From Vitrella brassicaformis (lineage: Eukaryota > Sar > Vitrellaceae), in assembly GCA_001179505.1 (NCBI GenBank), contig CDMY01000407.1:10061-74060 (forward strand): a DNA stretch of 64,000 nt, written 5' to 3'. The notes below the pieces were generated by a model. That model ran no database searches. It was not told where the DNA came from and was given only the letters and a program-made list of their open reading frames with translations. Below, piece by piece: positions 44,347 to 56,895 of the stretch (positions are counted from its first letter, which is position 1; each line of letters starts with the position of its first letter). The translations under genes and the position numbers were made by a program.

Positions 44347-44522
44347 CCAACAGTCAAATTAGCGAGCTGTGGGAGCAATCACACTTCTCGTAAGCGCCCT
44401 GAAGCACAGCAGACGTTCTGAAACGTTGAAGCCACTGCCAAACCACTGCGAGCTATTCGTTTTCACTTGCGAGCTTAGCTTGGAGACCGTGGGGTTTTTC
44501 CGCATGTTTCTGCTTGCCACTG

Positions 44523-47243
44523 ATGCATAGTCATGTGCTGCATCTTGCCGTCTTGACGCTTTGGTTCGCTATTGTCCCAGCGCTAAGATCGTCAGAGCAT
44601 TCATCTTTCCTGGCTCCTCTGTGGCCGTCGAGGCGGTATGGGACCAGCAGAAGGCACAGGAGCAGGCTGCACGTGGCGGCGGCGGAAAGTGAGAGGTCTT
44701 CTTCTTCAGATCTGGCGATTCCATTCATTGATCTGTGTGTTTCCCCTGTCTGCAGGAGCCGAGCATGAAGCAACCGAGATAGCAGAGGCAGAGTGAGCGC
44801 CTGACACGATCTGCACGATGAGTCAACCGTCGTGCGTGCCACTGGCTCTGCGTGTGTATTCACCACAGGCCGTCAGATCTGATGGAGACTGACCTCGGTG
44901 CTGTCTACGGCCGCAAAAGTCAGGTCCTCCGCGACATTGTGACGGAGCAGCTGCGTGAGGAGCTGGGGGAGGCCGACCCGTTCGACAACATGACCAAGGA
45001 ACAGAGGGAGGCTCTCATTGAAGTGTAGGGGACTGATGAACGCACACACACACGTTCATTCTGTGTGCGTGTCGTGTGTGCATGTCAGTCAGATGGATGC
45101 TTACCTTGAGAAGAGGTCGAAGGAGTTCGAATCGACGCGGCAACAGAGACTGCGAACGTGAGCCACCAACATTGCCGAGAGAGAATGGCAACGTCAATGC
45201 GTCACTCACTGGTCGGTGTGTGGCAGTATGCCCGCCACGATCCCCCGGGAGCGCCAAACGTCCCTCCCCCTCGTAGCCATCATCGGCCGACCAAACGTCG
45301 GCAAAAGCACTGTCTTCAATCGGCTCACCGGTGGCTAAACCAACGCCCAAACAATGCGTCTACTGCACGTCGATCGCTATCTATGTGTGTCCGTATGCGT
45401 CCGTATGCGTCTGTATGTGTGTGTGGTTCATTCAGGTCGTTACAAGGGTGGTGCGATAGTGGATGACGAGCCGGGCATCACGCGGGACAGGAGCTATGGC
45501 CGCGGCAGCTGGAATGGGTACAACTTCCGGGTCGTCGACACCGGGGGCCTGCTGCTCGACGACCTGGAAGGGGTGAGGGGAGGGAGCGTCAAGCCATTTA
45601 ATGTGATACTTATGGCGTTGGTTGTGTTGTCTTGTGTGTTGTGGCTCCTTTGCAGGACCCGTTCAGGTCTTTGATTCGAGATCAGTGTGTGCAGGCCATG
45701 AGTGAGGCGGATGTCATTCTGCTGGTCACCGACGGACAGGCGGGACTACACCCACAGGATGTCGCTCTTGCAGGTCAGCAAGCAATGAATCCACTGGCTG
45801 GGTGCGGCTCAAGCAGCGCTGTGTATTGGTGCTCGTGTTGCGTCTGTGTGTCAGAGTACCTCCGGAAGGCCCTGCCACGGCGGCCAACGCCGGCCAGATC
45901 TAACGAGACGAAGCCTATCCCCCTCTACGTGTGTGTCAACAAGTGCGAGAGCCCTACCAAGGGCATCACACAGGTAGAGAACAACCGAACACGACAAGAC
46001 AATCCGTCACTCAGTGCACTTTCCGTGGTATGTGTTGGATGTCTGTCTACAGGCGCAGGAGTTCTGGAGTCTGGGGTTCGGCGAGCCCCACCCTGTGAGT
46101 GGCATCCAGGGCACTGGGGTGGGCGACGTGCTCGACAAGGTCGTCACACACATCCCTTGGGTGCCTGACGTAGAGGTCAGTCCACACAGCAGACAGACAA
46201 ACAGACAGCTGGACGAGAGGCAGGCCGTGCCGTGTGTGATGTCAGGTTGAGGACGACGAAGAGGTCAACATCGCCATCATCGGCCGCCCAAACGTCGGCA
46301 AGAGCAGCCTACTCAACAGGCTACTGGGCGAGCAGCGCGTCATCGTCTCTGACGTCCCCGGCACCACTCGTGACGCCATCGACGTGGAGCTCGAGCGCCA
46401 AGGCCGCGTGTACAGGCTGGTCGACACGGCGGGCATCAGGCGACGGTCCCGTGTGCTTGCGGGCCAGGACAGTGAGTTCTACATGGTCAACCGGGCGGAG
46501 CGGGCCATCGAACGGAGCGACGTGTGTCTGCTGCTGATCGACGTGGTGCAGGGCATCGCCGACCAGGACCTCAAGCTGGCCGAGAAGATCGTCGAGGCCG
46601 GTAAGGCTTGCCTAGTGCTCTGCAACAAGTGGGACGCCGTCGACAAGGACGACAAGACCTATGACAAAGCCGTCGACTACATCCGCACCGTCCTCTACCC
46701 ACTGAGATGGAGCGCTATTGAGTTCATCTCGGCCAAGACGGGCCAGAGGGTGGCGCGTATTCTCGACATGGTGGACGAGGCCGTCGAGCAGCACCGGCGT
46801 CGCATCCCGACCAGCCTGCTGAACGAGGTGCTGAGGGAGACAGTGGGCATCAATCCGCCGCCAGTGGTGGGCGGGAGGCAGGCCAAGCTCTACTACATCC
46901 ACCAGGCGTCCACACGGCCTCCCACATTCATCGTCTTCTGCAACCAGCTATCGTCCGGCCAGGCCCTCTTGTCCGACAGCTACAAGCGGTACCTCGACAG
47001 GAAATTCCGCGAGGCGCTGGGCTTCAAGGGCACGTAAGCCAACCACTACACTAACAGCCTTTTCTTCTCCCTGTCCCTCTCTGAGAGCGTGGGGGTGTGT
47101 CGACACGTGTGTATGTGTGTGTTTGTGTGCTGTGTGCTGTATTTGGTGTCTGCAGGCCCATCCGTTGGATCTTTCGTGAGAAGAGATTGCGTCAGATGGT
47201 GCAGCAAGGCAGGAAACGAAGGCGGGCCGTCGTGAGGCGCTGA
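44523..47243 (+). CDS. GTPase EngA/Der with two tandem Era-type G domains, probably plastid
   Basis: EngA helps assemble the large ribosomal subunit in bacteria and plastids. Eleven exons join in frame to 634 residues. The leader [20 protein letters not shown] resembles a signal peptide and is followed by a Ser/Arg-rich transit-like part and an acidic linker. G domain 1: [19 protein letters not shown] (G1), VDTGG (G3) and VNKCES (G4, NKCE in place of the usual NKxD). G domain 2: [56 protein letters not shown] and [13 protein letters not shown]-like C-terminal domain ([10 protein letters not shown] to [19 protein letters not shown]) completes the EngA architecture. The leader and plastid context suggest plastid ribosome assembly. 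The start is the first ATG (44523). Confidence 0.95.
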
Positions 47244-47682
47244 TGGATTCATAGGATGGATGGATGGATGGATGGCGTTCTCCTAGTACTCTCTCTAGGA
47301 CCGACAGCTGTGTTCGTATGTTCGTGTTATCGTGATGTAGATCAAACAAACCGGCCAGTCTGACCAGTGTCGGTCATTGTCACTCAATCCGCACAACCAG
47401 AACGGTCAAAAACCATACATACACACAGACACACATACGTTCAGTCGTCCAGACATTCAGCCAGGCAGCCATCCCCCCTCCCCCCTCCCTCTCCCACCAC
47501 CGACCCACCCACTTACTCAGTCACTCCCTACTGCACTCCACCCGATCCTTCAAACTTGGCACATCCATCGCATGAAGCACCGGGTGCCTGTCTGTCTGTA
47601 TGCAGTAGGGATGCTTGTGTGTGTATGGATGTGTGTGTGTGTGTGTGTATTCCTGGAGTGCATGCACGTGTGAGTGCGTCTA
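47244..47682. other. convergent intergenic region
   Basis: 439 bp between the 3' ends of EngA and the makorin-like gene. It contains GGAT, CCCTC and (GT)n repeats. No gene is seen. Confidence 0.5.
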
Positions 47683-48501
47683 TCACCACTCAGATTCTGA
47701 TGAGGCGGCGCCCGTATCATTGTCTCGCCTCCCCCGGCGCATAGGCACCGGTGTGTGGCCAGCGTCCTGCAGCCGACGGTCGCCAGGTCGCTCCGACGGC
47801 CGACGGTCCCAATCGCCCGCGTGGCGATTGCCCCAACCGTCGAGTCGGCCCGCCTGGCGATGGCCGACGCGTTCGCCAGGCGGGGCGACGCGTCGCCCCG
47901 GCCGGCGGTCCACCTCATCCTCGGGGAAGAGGTCCCTCTCCCTCCTGTTGTCGCGTCGCCTGTCGTCCATGCCCCGTGTTGATGGCCGCCTCTCCTCCAT
48001 GCGTGTGGGTGGCCTCTGGCGGGGTGGTGGGGAGGGAGGGCTGCCCCAATCATCCTCGTCATCGTCATCGCCCCACCCAGGGGGAGAGGGACGGCGACGC
48101 TCAACGGGAGGGACAACGGCGGGGGAGTAGGCGCGCGGGACGTCGGGCGGGCCCCAGTCGTCGTCATCATCATCATCATGGCGGGGAGGCGGGCCTCTGT
48201 GATGAATGGAAGAGGGGTTCGGTCGGTCGCCAACCTCATGCCACTGGAAGAGGCGGCTGTCGCGGGTGTCACGGGTGTCACGGGTCTCTTGCTGGCCACG
48301 CAGACGGGTGATGTAGAGCATGTGCCGGCGCTGCAGGCCGTGGCGCCGGTCGGCTTGGCCGTCCCTGCGAGCGGACTGGCGTCGCGATCGGCGCTGGGCA
48401 CGGCGCTCAATCACGGCCTCTAAGTGAGCCGGGTCGAAGTTGGGATGGTCTGAGAGACACAATACACGAGCTGTGTGGTGGACGGATACATCTCTCTTTC
48501 G

Positions 48502-48538
<37 letters not shown>

Positions 48539-51500
48539 TGATGGTGACCTACCTGGGTCTATGTCAGATGGGTCAGGTCCTGAGACGACGCCGTCCGCGT
48601 CATCCTCCTCCTCCTCATAGTCGTAGGCTTCCACATTCAGCCCCAGCCGACGCATCAACGACTCCGAAGGGAACTGCACACCACACGGGCATCCATCGAT
48701 TGCACATTGCGCCAATGGACGGACGTGCATATGATCCTTCCCTCACTCACCCCTTCCAGTAGGTCGCGGAAGTTGGCCATGTCGTTCGCTGGCATAAAGA
48801 TCTCTTCCTGCTGCATCATGCGACGACGGGCCAGACGGTTGGCATGCTCCACAACTGACCGATGCCGACACACCCAACACACCACACCCCACACCCCACA
48901 CACACATTGACACGCGGAGCGAACGAGAGAGGGCAGTCGTCCTGTGTGTGTGTTGTGAGTGAATATTGTGCGTGCGTCAGCTGACTGACTGACCTGGGTC
49001 GATCTGCTCCTCTGGCGGGACCTCTCTGCCGTTCCGTTCGTGCCGGTATACGCACCGCCGGCCGTATCGACAGGTGCCGGTGCGCTTGAAGTCGGGGCAG
49101 AGGATCTTCTTCTTGGACGCCAGGTGCTTCTCAACCAAACGCCGCTTACGATCCTCACCCCTGACAACATATAATGTGAGTGACAACACGCCGGGTGCTG
49201 TGCTGTGTTGTCCGCTGGATTGTGTGAAAGCTTACACGATGCATCGCGTCACCGGTACGATGAAGCCGTTGTGCGTCCTGCAGACGGGGCAGGAGAACGC
49301 CAGTGGGGCCTCGCCCTCCTCATCGACGTGAGCGGAGTCGACGTCACTCTTACGACGCCACTGACACGACAACCGACACACCACACCACACCGACACATG
49401 AGCAGAAGAATGAGTGAAAGTGGGTGGAGGGGGTTGTGCTGCGTACGGTGAAGATGCAGTCCATGCAGAAGAAGTGTCCACAAATGGGCAGGAGGGCCAG
49501 CCGCGGCTCAAAGGTCGCCAGCTTCTCCATGCAAATCACACAAGTCATCTCGCCACTCAACGCTTTGTCCGCCTCCAGCATCTGCAGCCCACAGAATGAA
49601 GACAATCCTGTCTGTCGATATGCCGCTTCCTCGTTCTCTCCCTCTAACTAAAGCCACCCACCTGGTATTCCCGGCATTGTTGCAGGTGCTTCATGACCGC
49701 CTCGTTCACTGCGCCATCCGGCGGTGATCCATCGTCCGAGTCCACCGACATCACCTCATCGCCACACAACGGACACTTGCCCTCGGCCGTCACGTGGCTG
49801 TCGGGACACTCAACACCTGCACCACACACACAACCACAACCAGCCACCGGTCGCGAGCAAGCAACCAAGCAAGCATTTCTACGTACCTTTGGAGCAAGTG
49901 CCGGCCTGGAAGAAGCGGCACACACGCTCATCGTCCGGCCCCCCTGGCGGCGATGCAGCAGACGAAGGGCTAGGGTCAGCAGACGAAGTCGATGGCTCGT
50001 CGTGGCGGCCCGATAGCCGCTGGCGGCCCTCCAGCGGGTCGAACAGCATGAGGGGGTGGATGTCGGACGACACGGTAGGCGCCGGGACACTCGGTGGCTG
50101 GGGCTGGGGTGGGTCACGGCGGTCGACGAAGGCCATGGCCAGTTCCTGCAGCCCGCTCCTGAACCCTTCGTGAAGCCCTCTGAGTGCTGCTGCTGCCGGA
50201 ACCGGGTTCCGGCGACGCTCGTGGTGGGCCGGTGTGTGTTGGCGGCGGTAGGGTGGTGAGCCATCACTATCATAGTCACCATCCCAATCCCCGCCCCTTC
50301 CCGGACGACCGCCCCGGGCCCTCCCGCGATTTCGCCCGAAGACCTCCATCCCCCCCGCCACAAGGTCCATTCGCCTTTGCGGCGGGTCGGGCCTCGCCCT
50401 TCCCCGGGGTGGTGTGGGTGGCCGAGGCGCACCCCACCCACTGGGCTCCGGTGACCAGTCCTCCTCCTGCCTCGAGATGTCTGGATAGGGACTGTCTGCA
50501 CGCGGACGGCGCGCTCCCGTCGATGGACGCGAATGCCGCCCTCTTACATCCCCCCCCACGTCGGCATCCCGAACAGACGTGGGACCGGTCCTCGGCACAG
50601 AGGGGGCCCGCCAGTCGTCTCGGTCGGCCGATGCACGCGACTGCTGGTGCCGCCTAAGGTTCCTCTGGTAGCTTGGCTGCGGGCGCCTGGAGGAGCTCGA
50701 GCCCGAGTCGTCCCAGTCATGGCGGCCCCTCACCGTGCGATGCGGGTCGTCAAAATAAGGCCCTCTGGGACCCATGTACGGGTCGTCATTGCGGGGGCGA
50801 GGATGGGGTGTCATCGCACGGTAGTACTGGCGCTGAGGGAGCGGGGGCTCGTGTGCGGCGGTGCCCCTGTCGCGTCGATCATAGAAACGAGGGTCACCGT
50901 CTGGCCTTCGCACGGCGGACCTGCCCAGACCGTCGCCCTCTCCCCTCCCACCGTCTCCCCCCACCGACTGGCCCGGGTGATCTCGTCGCCAGTGCCTCTC
51001 CTCGCCATCTGTGCGACGATCGCTGCCCGCAGATTGCACCGACTGATGGACTGGGGGAGCGGGTGGGGGAGGTGGGGGTGGGGGCGGGGCTGAGGGTGTT
51101 GGTGTTGGCCTCTCCTGCATCGGTGCGACGCTGCGCTCCCCAGGCCGGGGCAAGATGACAGGCGGAGGGAAGGCCGAATCGGGGAAGGTCGAATCGCCCA
51201 CAGGCCGAAGCCTGACAGGGCTCTCGTTGACAGGCCGAAGCCTGACAGGGCTCTCGTTGATGCCGCTGCCGCTGGCCCCGACACCTCCAGGCGCTGCTGT
51301 GGCCGGACGCTCCTGCTGAGGCACTCCACTGCCTTGTGTGTGATGGGCGAGGGGAGGGGGAGGGGGGCCGTGACGGACAGGAGGGCGACGCGCGTGCGAG
51401 TGGCCGTGATGAGGTACAGGCCAGTACTCACGCCGGTCGTTGTGGCGACGGCCACCGCCCCTGCCGCCCCGCCCACCGCCTCTGCCGTGTCGTGAACCAC

Positions 51501-51884
51501 CGTGGCGACGGTTTTGCCGCTGGTGCTGGTCCTGGTCCTGATGGTGTGGAGGTGGCTCCAAAGGTCGGCCATGCGGCTCCCCTGGTCCATTCACGGGAGC
51601 GTCCTGGTTGTTGGTGGGCGAGGGCTGTGCCGGACGGCTCGATGAGTCTCGAACATCCCAGACATCCGACCCCCGCGGGCCGGGATGTCTGAACGGGCAC
51701 TCATGTCCACGCCTGACAGAAAGACCAACACAACAGACAGCGACACCACCGCCAGCATTCTCTCTCATGCCGCTGGCTCACGTTCCTCTCTCTGTTCCTG
51801 TCTGTCTGTGTCGACTTGCCTGCAGCCGAGGCCAGTGGCTGGTTTGAAGTAATAACACACCCTGTCTTCCTTCCAACGAGACAT
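47683..51884 (-). CDS. makorin-like E3 ubiquitin ligase (CCCH zinc fingers plus RING)
   Basis: Makorins bind RNA through CCCH fingers and ubiquitinate partners through a RING. The start exon (MSRWKEDRVCYYFKPATGLG and C) splices by a GC-AG intron to RGHECPFRH, completing CCCH finger 1 with spacing C-x10-C-x5-C-x3-H. A long low-complexity region rich in Pro, Arg, Gly and His follows, about 590 residues. It holds RGG-like GRGGGRGGRGGGRR and a 30-bp tandem duplication (NESPVRLRPV twice, 51201-51260). CCCH finger 2 is CRFFQAGTC then VECPDSH. The C3HC4 RING is CVICMEKL, PICGHFFCMDCIF and CPVC. CCCH finger 3 is CPDFKRTGTCRYGRRCVYRH. The C-terminal part is a second disordered Arg/Asp/Pro-rich tail. 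The domain order fits makorin, but the linker is far longer than usual. It is head to head with the Alba gene. Confidence 0.85.
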
Positions 51885-52358
51885 GGGGGTACGATGGGAG
51901 GCGTCTCGGCGCACTTATGCCATCTGCTGCCCCGCTGCACCACAGAAACGATGAGAGGGTCGCCCTGCACGCCGTACTCCTGCTCCTGCTGCTTGCGGGC
52001 GACCTGAACCGACGCACGCACAAACGGACGGAATGGCCTCTTTTCAGTTGTCGAGTGGTCGTGCTGCCCTCCCTGGCACCCCTACCTGCTGCTCACGTAT
52101 CTCCTCCTATCTTCTGCTGCGCGCAACAGCGGCTGAAGGACCGAGCGATTGTTGCCGGTCTGCTAACCAACCACAGCACCCACCGTGGGTGGTGAATTCA
52201 CTCCAACAACAGCCCAGAGGAAAAAGGCGCAGTCAGCTCTTCTCCCCAAGCTCGCAATGGGAATCGCGACTCTGTCTTCCCTAAACCCCCCAAAGCGTAG
52301 GTGCCTCCTAACGCAGCTCCCACGCCTGTCAAGCAGCTTGGAACGTCAGTCGCGCAAC
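51885..52358. promoter_or_regulatory. divergent upstream region with a shared 33-bp block
   Basis: This region separates the starts of the makorin-like and Alba genes. At 52317-52349, ending 9 bases before the Alba ATG, is a 33-bp block (CTCCCACGCCTGTCAAGCAG, then CTTGGAACGTCAG). It is found unchanged, in the same orientation relative to the gene, 5' of the oxidoreductase at 58261-58293. It probably lies in the 5' UTR. Confidence 0.5.
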
Positions 52359-53297
52359 ATGACGCAAAACGCCGAGGCTGATTTCGCCGATGGAAACGCC
52401 CGGATGCAGGTACGTGACGCACACAGCAGAGGAGGCACACAGGGCACGCCAGCGGTGCGATGGAAGCCACAGGAAGGCAGAGAGCTGCAGGGGAGGGAGG
52501 CAGAGTGGGGGGAAGGGGTGCGATCGACTGGCTGCATGTGGGAGAGAGATGGCTGCTGCGGCAGATCTAGCGCAGCGAGGAGGCTGTGTGTGTGCACATG
52601 GGGCGTGTCTGAGCAGCCGGATACGACAGGACAGATTGTGTGTGGCGCGGCGCAGACTTGTTCGCAGAGACACGTGTTCCCTTTCTGCCTGTCTGTCTGT
52701 CTGGACAGATATCGGGTTCCAAGAGTCGCAATTTCTACCTGCGTGTGGCCCGTCGCTTCTTCGGCGGCTCCAAGGAGCGGCCTGCGGTGGACGAGCTGCT
52801 CGTGACGGCGCTGGGAACCGCCATGAACAGCGCAGTCGCCATCTCAGACTCGCTCGTCAAAAACCAGGTGAGCAACAAAGACGCACAGGCCAACCAGCAG
52901 ACCAGCAGGGAGGCAGGCGTGCCGCGGCTGACGTGTGTGGTTTGTCTGCTGTGCGTATTGGGTACGGTGCGTATATATGTCAGGTTGCGACGGTGGTCAA
53001 CATCGAGACCTCCTACTACAAGAGCGAAGACGAGAGCCGCGGTAAGTAAGAGAGCAACCAACCAACCACAAAGCACAGCACACAACAGCTGGCCAGTGGT
53101 GGCTGACGTGCCTGACGTGTGTCGTTCGTGTGTGTGTGTTGTTTGTAGGCACTTCTCGTTCCATTCCGAAGCTGAGCATCAAGATGAAGAAGAACCCCGA
53201 CTGGAAGTACGAGCCGGAGGACGAGAAGGAGGGCGAGCACGACGACACACACGAGGAACACGACGAAGCCGAAGAGGCACACGAGGAGGAGGAATAA
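52359..53297 (+). CDS. Alba-domain nucleic-acid-binding protein
   Basis: Alba proteins bind RNA or DNA; in protists they often act in translation control and chromatin. Exons 52359-52409, 52709-52867, 52984-53041 and 53149-53297 join in frame to 138 residues. The Alba fold shows as ISGSKSRNFYLRVARRFFGG, then VDELLVTALGTAMNSAVAIS and VVNIETSYYKSEDESRG, then IPKLSIKMKKNPDW. The C-terminus is a Glu/Asp/His-rich acidic tail (EDEKEGEHDDTHEEHDEAEE). Upstream in-frame ATGs exist (52185, 52257), but the ATG at 52359 follows a conserved-looking 5' flank and gives a family-like N-terminus. Confidence 0.9.
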
Positions 53298-54962
53298 ATG
53301 AATGCATCGACCCATCGACCACACAACACACATCACACGACCGACCGACCGACCGACACACATCGGCAGGGCGGACGGGCGGGCGGGCGGGAGAATGGGG
53401 GCGGGCAACGGGAGGGAGTGGTGTAGTCCTATCAATATATAACTAAATGGCCGGCCGACCGAGTGGCCGGCAGCCGCAACACGCAGCACAGCTGACCTGT
53501 GCTGCGTGTGTAAGTGGGTGCCTGGCTGGCTGGCTGGCTGGTTGGTTGGGTCGTGGGTATGATATGTACTTGTGTTGTATGTACTTGCCTGACTGCCTTG
53601 CCTAGGTACCATTATAACCCTGACTGACTCACTGACTGACTGCCTGTCTGATTGTGTGTGTGTGTGTGAATCTCTGTAAACCCTTTCATTCATGATGTAG
53701 CACTCACGGAGAGGGAGGGAGGGAGGGCAAAAAGACAGACAGACAGATCCCTCACACCATGTTTGGCTGGGCCGGCCACGCCACGTCATGCAGTCACGCA
53801 CACACGCGCGCGAGGGACAGCACGATTGGGCAGTCGACAGAGCAGATGCGGAGGTGTGTTTTCACTTTCTGTGCCTGCTTTGTCCACCAACCGGTCGATG
53901 TGTCCTTCGCTCGTTCTTTTTGCCCATTTGCTGGATCATTTCCTTCGTCACCGACTAAGGAAGACAGACACGTACGCAGGCAGCCGGTCCGGCCATTGTG
54001 GGGTGGGCTGAATGGGGTAGGGCGCGGTGTTGGTGTTTGTTTGTAATGTGTATCCTCTCCTGGCTGATGCATGGTGTACAGCAACACTTACTTCTCCCCG
54101 GCTGACAGACAGACAGACACATCGACCATCACAGCACTCGCTCTCGGGCCACGTTCGTTTGATTTGTCGCGCGTGTGCATCTGTGTGTGTTGTGTGTGTG
54201 TGGTGGCCGGCGGTTTGGTGGATGTTGCTCGCAACAGACAAGTACCATGATGCGTGTGTGTGTGTATGTAAGTTGTCATTTATTAGTCGTTCTATAAAGG
54301 GCTGCTAATGGATATAAGGGGAGGGAGGGAGGGAGGGAGGGAGGGAGGGAGCCGGATGGGGGGGTGGGTGGGTGGGGAGGGCACGGAGGCACACTCTTAT
54401 GTACTCATGGCACCTAAGACCATCGGACCATCGCATTCGCACTCGCCCTGACCACACCACACCACTCACTGGGGTGGCATTTAATTCACGCGGGGACCTC
54501 TCGTCTGCCTGCCTGCCTGCCTGCCTGCCTGCCCCTCTCTCTCTCTCTCTCTGTCGCGCTTCCACTCCTGTCTGTCTGCCGCCACGCTCTGTCGTCCTCC
54601 CTGTCTACTCACACACCACTCGCCAGACAGCCAGACAGATGGATGGGTGTACGTGTTTGCTATGGCCGCTGTATTTCCTTAGTTCATGCTTGGTGCGGTG
54701 TGCGTCGTGTGTGGCGTGTGTGGTGCCGGGCAAGCTGGACAGCCCCGGTGTAATCAAATCATGTGGAATGGATGGATGGATGGATTGCTGCTTAGACAGA
54801 TGGACAGACAGTTATAGATGGATGGATGGAGTGAGGCTTGACGACTCTATCACACGCGTGCGTGTCTGCATGACTGCTTAAACAAAGGTGCGTTTGTTGA
54901 CTTGACAACACCGACGGCCTCCCCGTCCCGAACTGCCAATTTACAAAAGACGAGAGGACCAA
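53298..54962. other. intergenic region rich in simple repeats
   Basis: About 1.7 kb without a supported gene. It has ACCG repeats (53338-53358), GGCT (53522-53542), GACT (53620-53645), GGGA (54318-54352), CTGC (54508-54532), CT (54535-54552) and GGAT runs. No coding bias is seen. Confidence 0.55.
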
Positions 54963-56140
54963 ATGCTTTCGCAGCCAGCCGCTGCTGCTGCTGCTGCGGC
55001 CGCAGCGTCGCCATCGCCATCTGTGGGTAGTGCCGAGGAGCCCCTGCAGCAGCGTGACGCCCCTCTGGGCGTGAGCAACGAGGCGAAGGCCATCCACGAT
55101 TCGGTTGACAAGTTGATGAAGCACATGGGCCAGAAGGTAGATCTGGCGGCGCAGCGGCGGATGCTGGGGAGGCTGGACATGCAGGAGAGCAAGACGGTCC
55201 TCACAGCCTTCAGCAGCATCAAGAAACACTTCATCAACAGAGGAAAGGTGGATCAGATGGATGGGTGGATGGATGGATGTGCTGTGTTCTGTCGTGTGTG
55301 GTATGTGTGTCAGAATAGCGTGGATGCGCTGTTGGTTGAGAGCAAGTTGGACGAGAAGCTGACCACCGCCCACATGGCGCTCAAGAGCTACCAGGAGCAA
55401 GAGCACCTGAACGACCACGAGGGCGTGCCCATGTAAGCTTATGGCCAGGCAAGCACGAGGGAGGCCTCTGTGTGTACCCATCTTCAATGGACGGATGGAT
55501 GGATGGATGGATGGTCCACCATGCAGTTCGATGCAGGTTGACGAGGAGTGTGTGTTGCGGTCGGCTGACTCGAGCGACCCTCGTGAGTTGCTCAAGCTGG
55601 TGGAGCTGCAGGCCTACGTCACGCAGCTCAACACACTCAAGCAACAAAACAAACAGGTGGGTGGGCTTAGGTGGCACAACGTACGTGTCAGCTCTCTGGG
55701 CAATGCACAGGCGCACACGAGTCTATATGGTGTGTGTGTGTTGTGGTGTATGTGTGTCAGTTGTCGGATCAGGTAGCCGAGGCCACGGCGGCCCTCGACG
55801 TCTGCACCAAAGAGGCACAGTGAGCTAGGGATCACAGGACCGAATGACACACACACATCCATCCATCCATCCGCTGCAAGAGTATCCATCCCTTGGCACC
55901 GCACCTGTGTGTGTGTCCAGAGACGTAGCCAACATGTACGCGCAGGCGGAACAGAAGATCCTGCAGGTAGGCCAACACAACACATCAAAGCAATCAATAC
56001 GCATGCGCCAAACATGCCTCTGCCCATTCTCTCTCTCCATGTGTGTGTTGTGGTCGCAGGAGTTGTCATCGAGTTGTATGAGCGACGTGCTGGCCACTCC
56101 GGCCGCGGCCGCACAAGACATTAGCGACCGCCAGCAGTGA
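54963..56140 (+). CDS. unrecognised coiled-coil protein
   Basis: This is a multi-exon gene of about 230 residues. It begins MLSQPAAAAAAAAAASPSPS, a GCT-repeat-encoded Ala run. Helical parts follow: AIHDSVDKLMKHMGQKVDLA, VLTAFSSIKKHFINRGK, LVESKLDEKLTTAHMALKSY, and a leucine-zipper-like LLKLVELQAYVTQLNTLKQQ. It ends in ELSSSCMSDVLATPAAAAQD to DRQQ at the TGA 56138-56140. Length and helix layout recall small kinetochore or tethering subunits (for example Nnf1-type), but no diagnostic motif is visible. The intron near 55250 carries a GGAT repeat. Confidence 0.55.
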
Positions 56141-56895
56141 CGCGGATGTGATCGTGTAGCTAGTGGACAGAGAGGGGGAAGAGGGGCTTGTCTGTCTGGC
56201 GTGTGGACGGTGGGGTGGTTTGACTCTGAATGGTCCGAGGAGGGGTGTGTGGGTGTGGGTGTGTACGTGAATGTGCGTGTGGGCGTAGAGGAATGAACGA
56301 AGGACACACAGTGCAAAGAGAGAGTGAAGGCGCACATGACACCGATTTTGTCTGAACCGAACCAGCCAAGAGTCCCGTAACAATAGTCCACCACGCATCC
56401 CCCACCCACATGCATATGCAGCCACCCCTCCCTCACCTCACTCACCCGCCCTGCAGAAGAGACCACTGAAAAAGACCACGTCCGTCAACCAGCCACTTGG
56501 ATATCAATCATATCGCCCCTCCATGCTTTCCCTTTCCCTCACTCCCTCCCTCCCTCCCTCCCTCGCCGTGCCAGAGCAGAAAAGTCTCTTTGAGACCGCC
56601 ATCTCCTTTCCCTCTCCCACTCCTTCCCGCCCTCCGCTCTGCCTGCCTGTCTGTCTGTCTGTACAAAAGTCAAATCTTCCAAATTACAACATTCATTGTA
56701 TTAGCATTACATCAGCTCAGACAAAACCCACCCGGATACACACACACACACGAACACACACACGACACGGACAGGCAGATAGACACGCAAAACCCTTGTT
56801 TGTTGCGTGGCGTGGATGCCTGGATGGATGGCTGGATGCATCTACTGTTACCCCTGTACACCCGGCTGCCCGCCCTCGGTGGCTACCTTCTTTCC
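56141..56895. other. convergent intergenic region
   Basis: 755 bp between the 3' ends of the coiled-coil gene and the oxidoreductase gene. It contains CCCT (56540-56562), CTGT (56645-56662), (CA)n and GGAT repeats. No gene is seen. Confidence 0.5.

Noticed and set aside
47615-48311. Plus-strand open frames of 170-186 codons opposite the makorin-like tail
   Set aside because: They mirror the Arg/Pro/Asp-rich exon on the other strand, start in GT repeats and have no features of their own.
50811-51590. Long open frame on the minus strand out of phase with the makorin-like gene
   Set aside because: It is a shadow frame in GC-rich low-complexity DNA. The in-phase frame links conserved CCCH fingers and is clearly the coding one.
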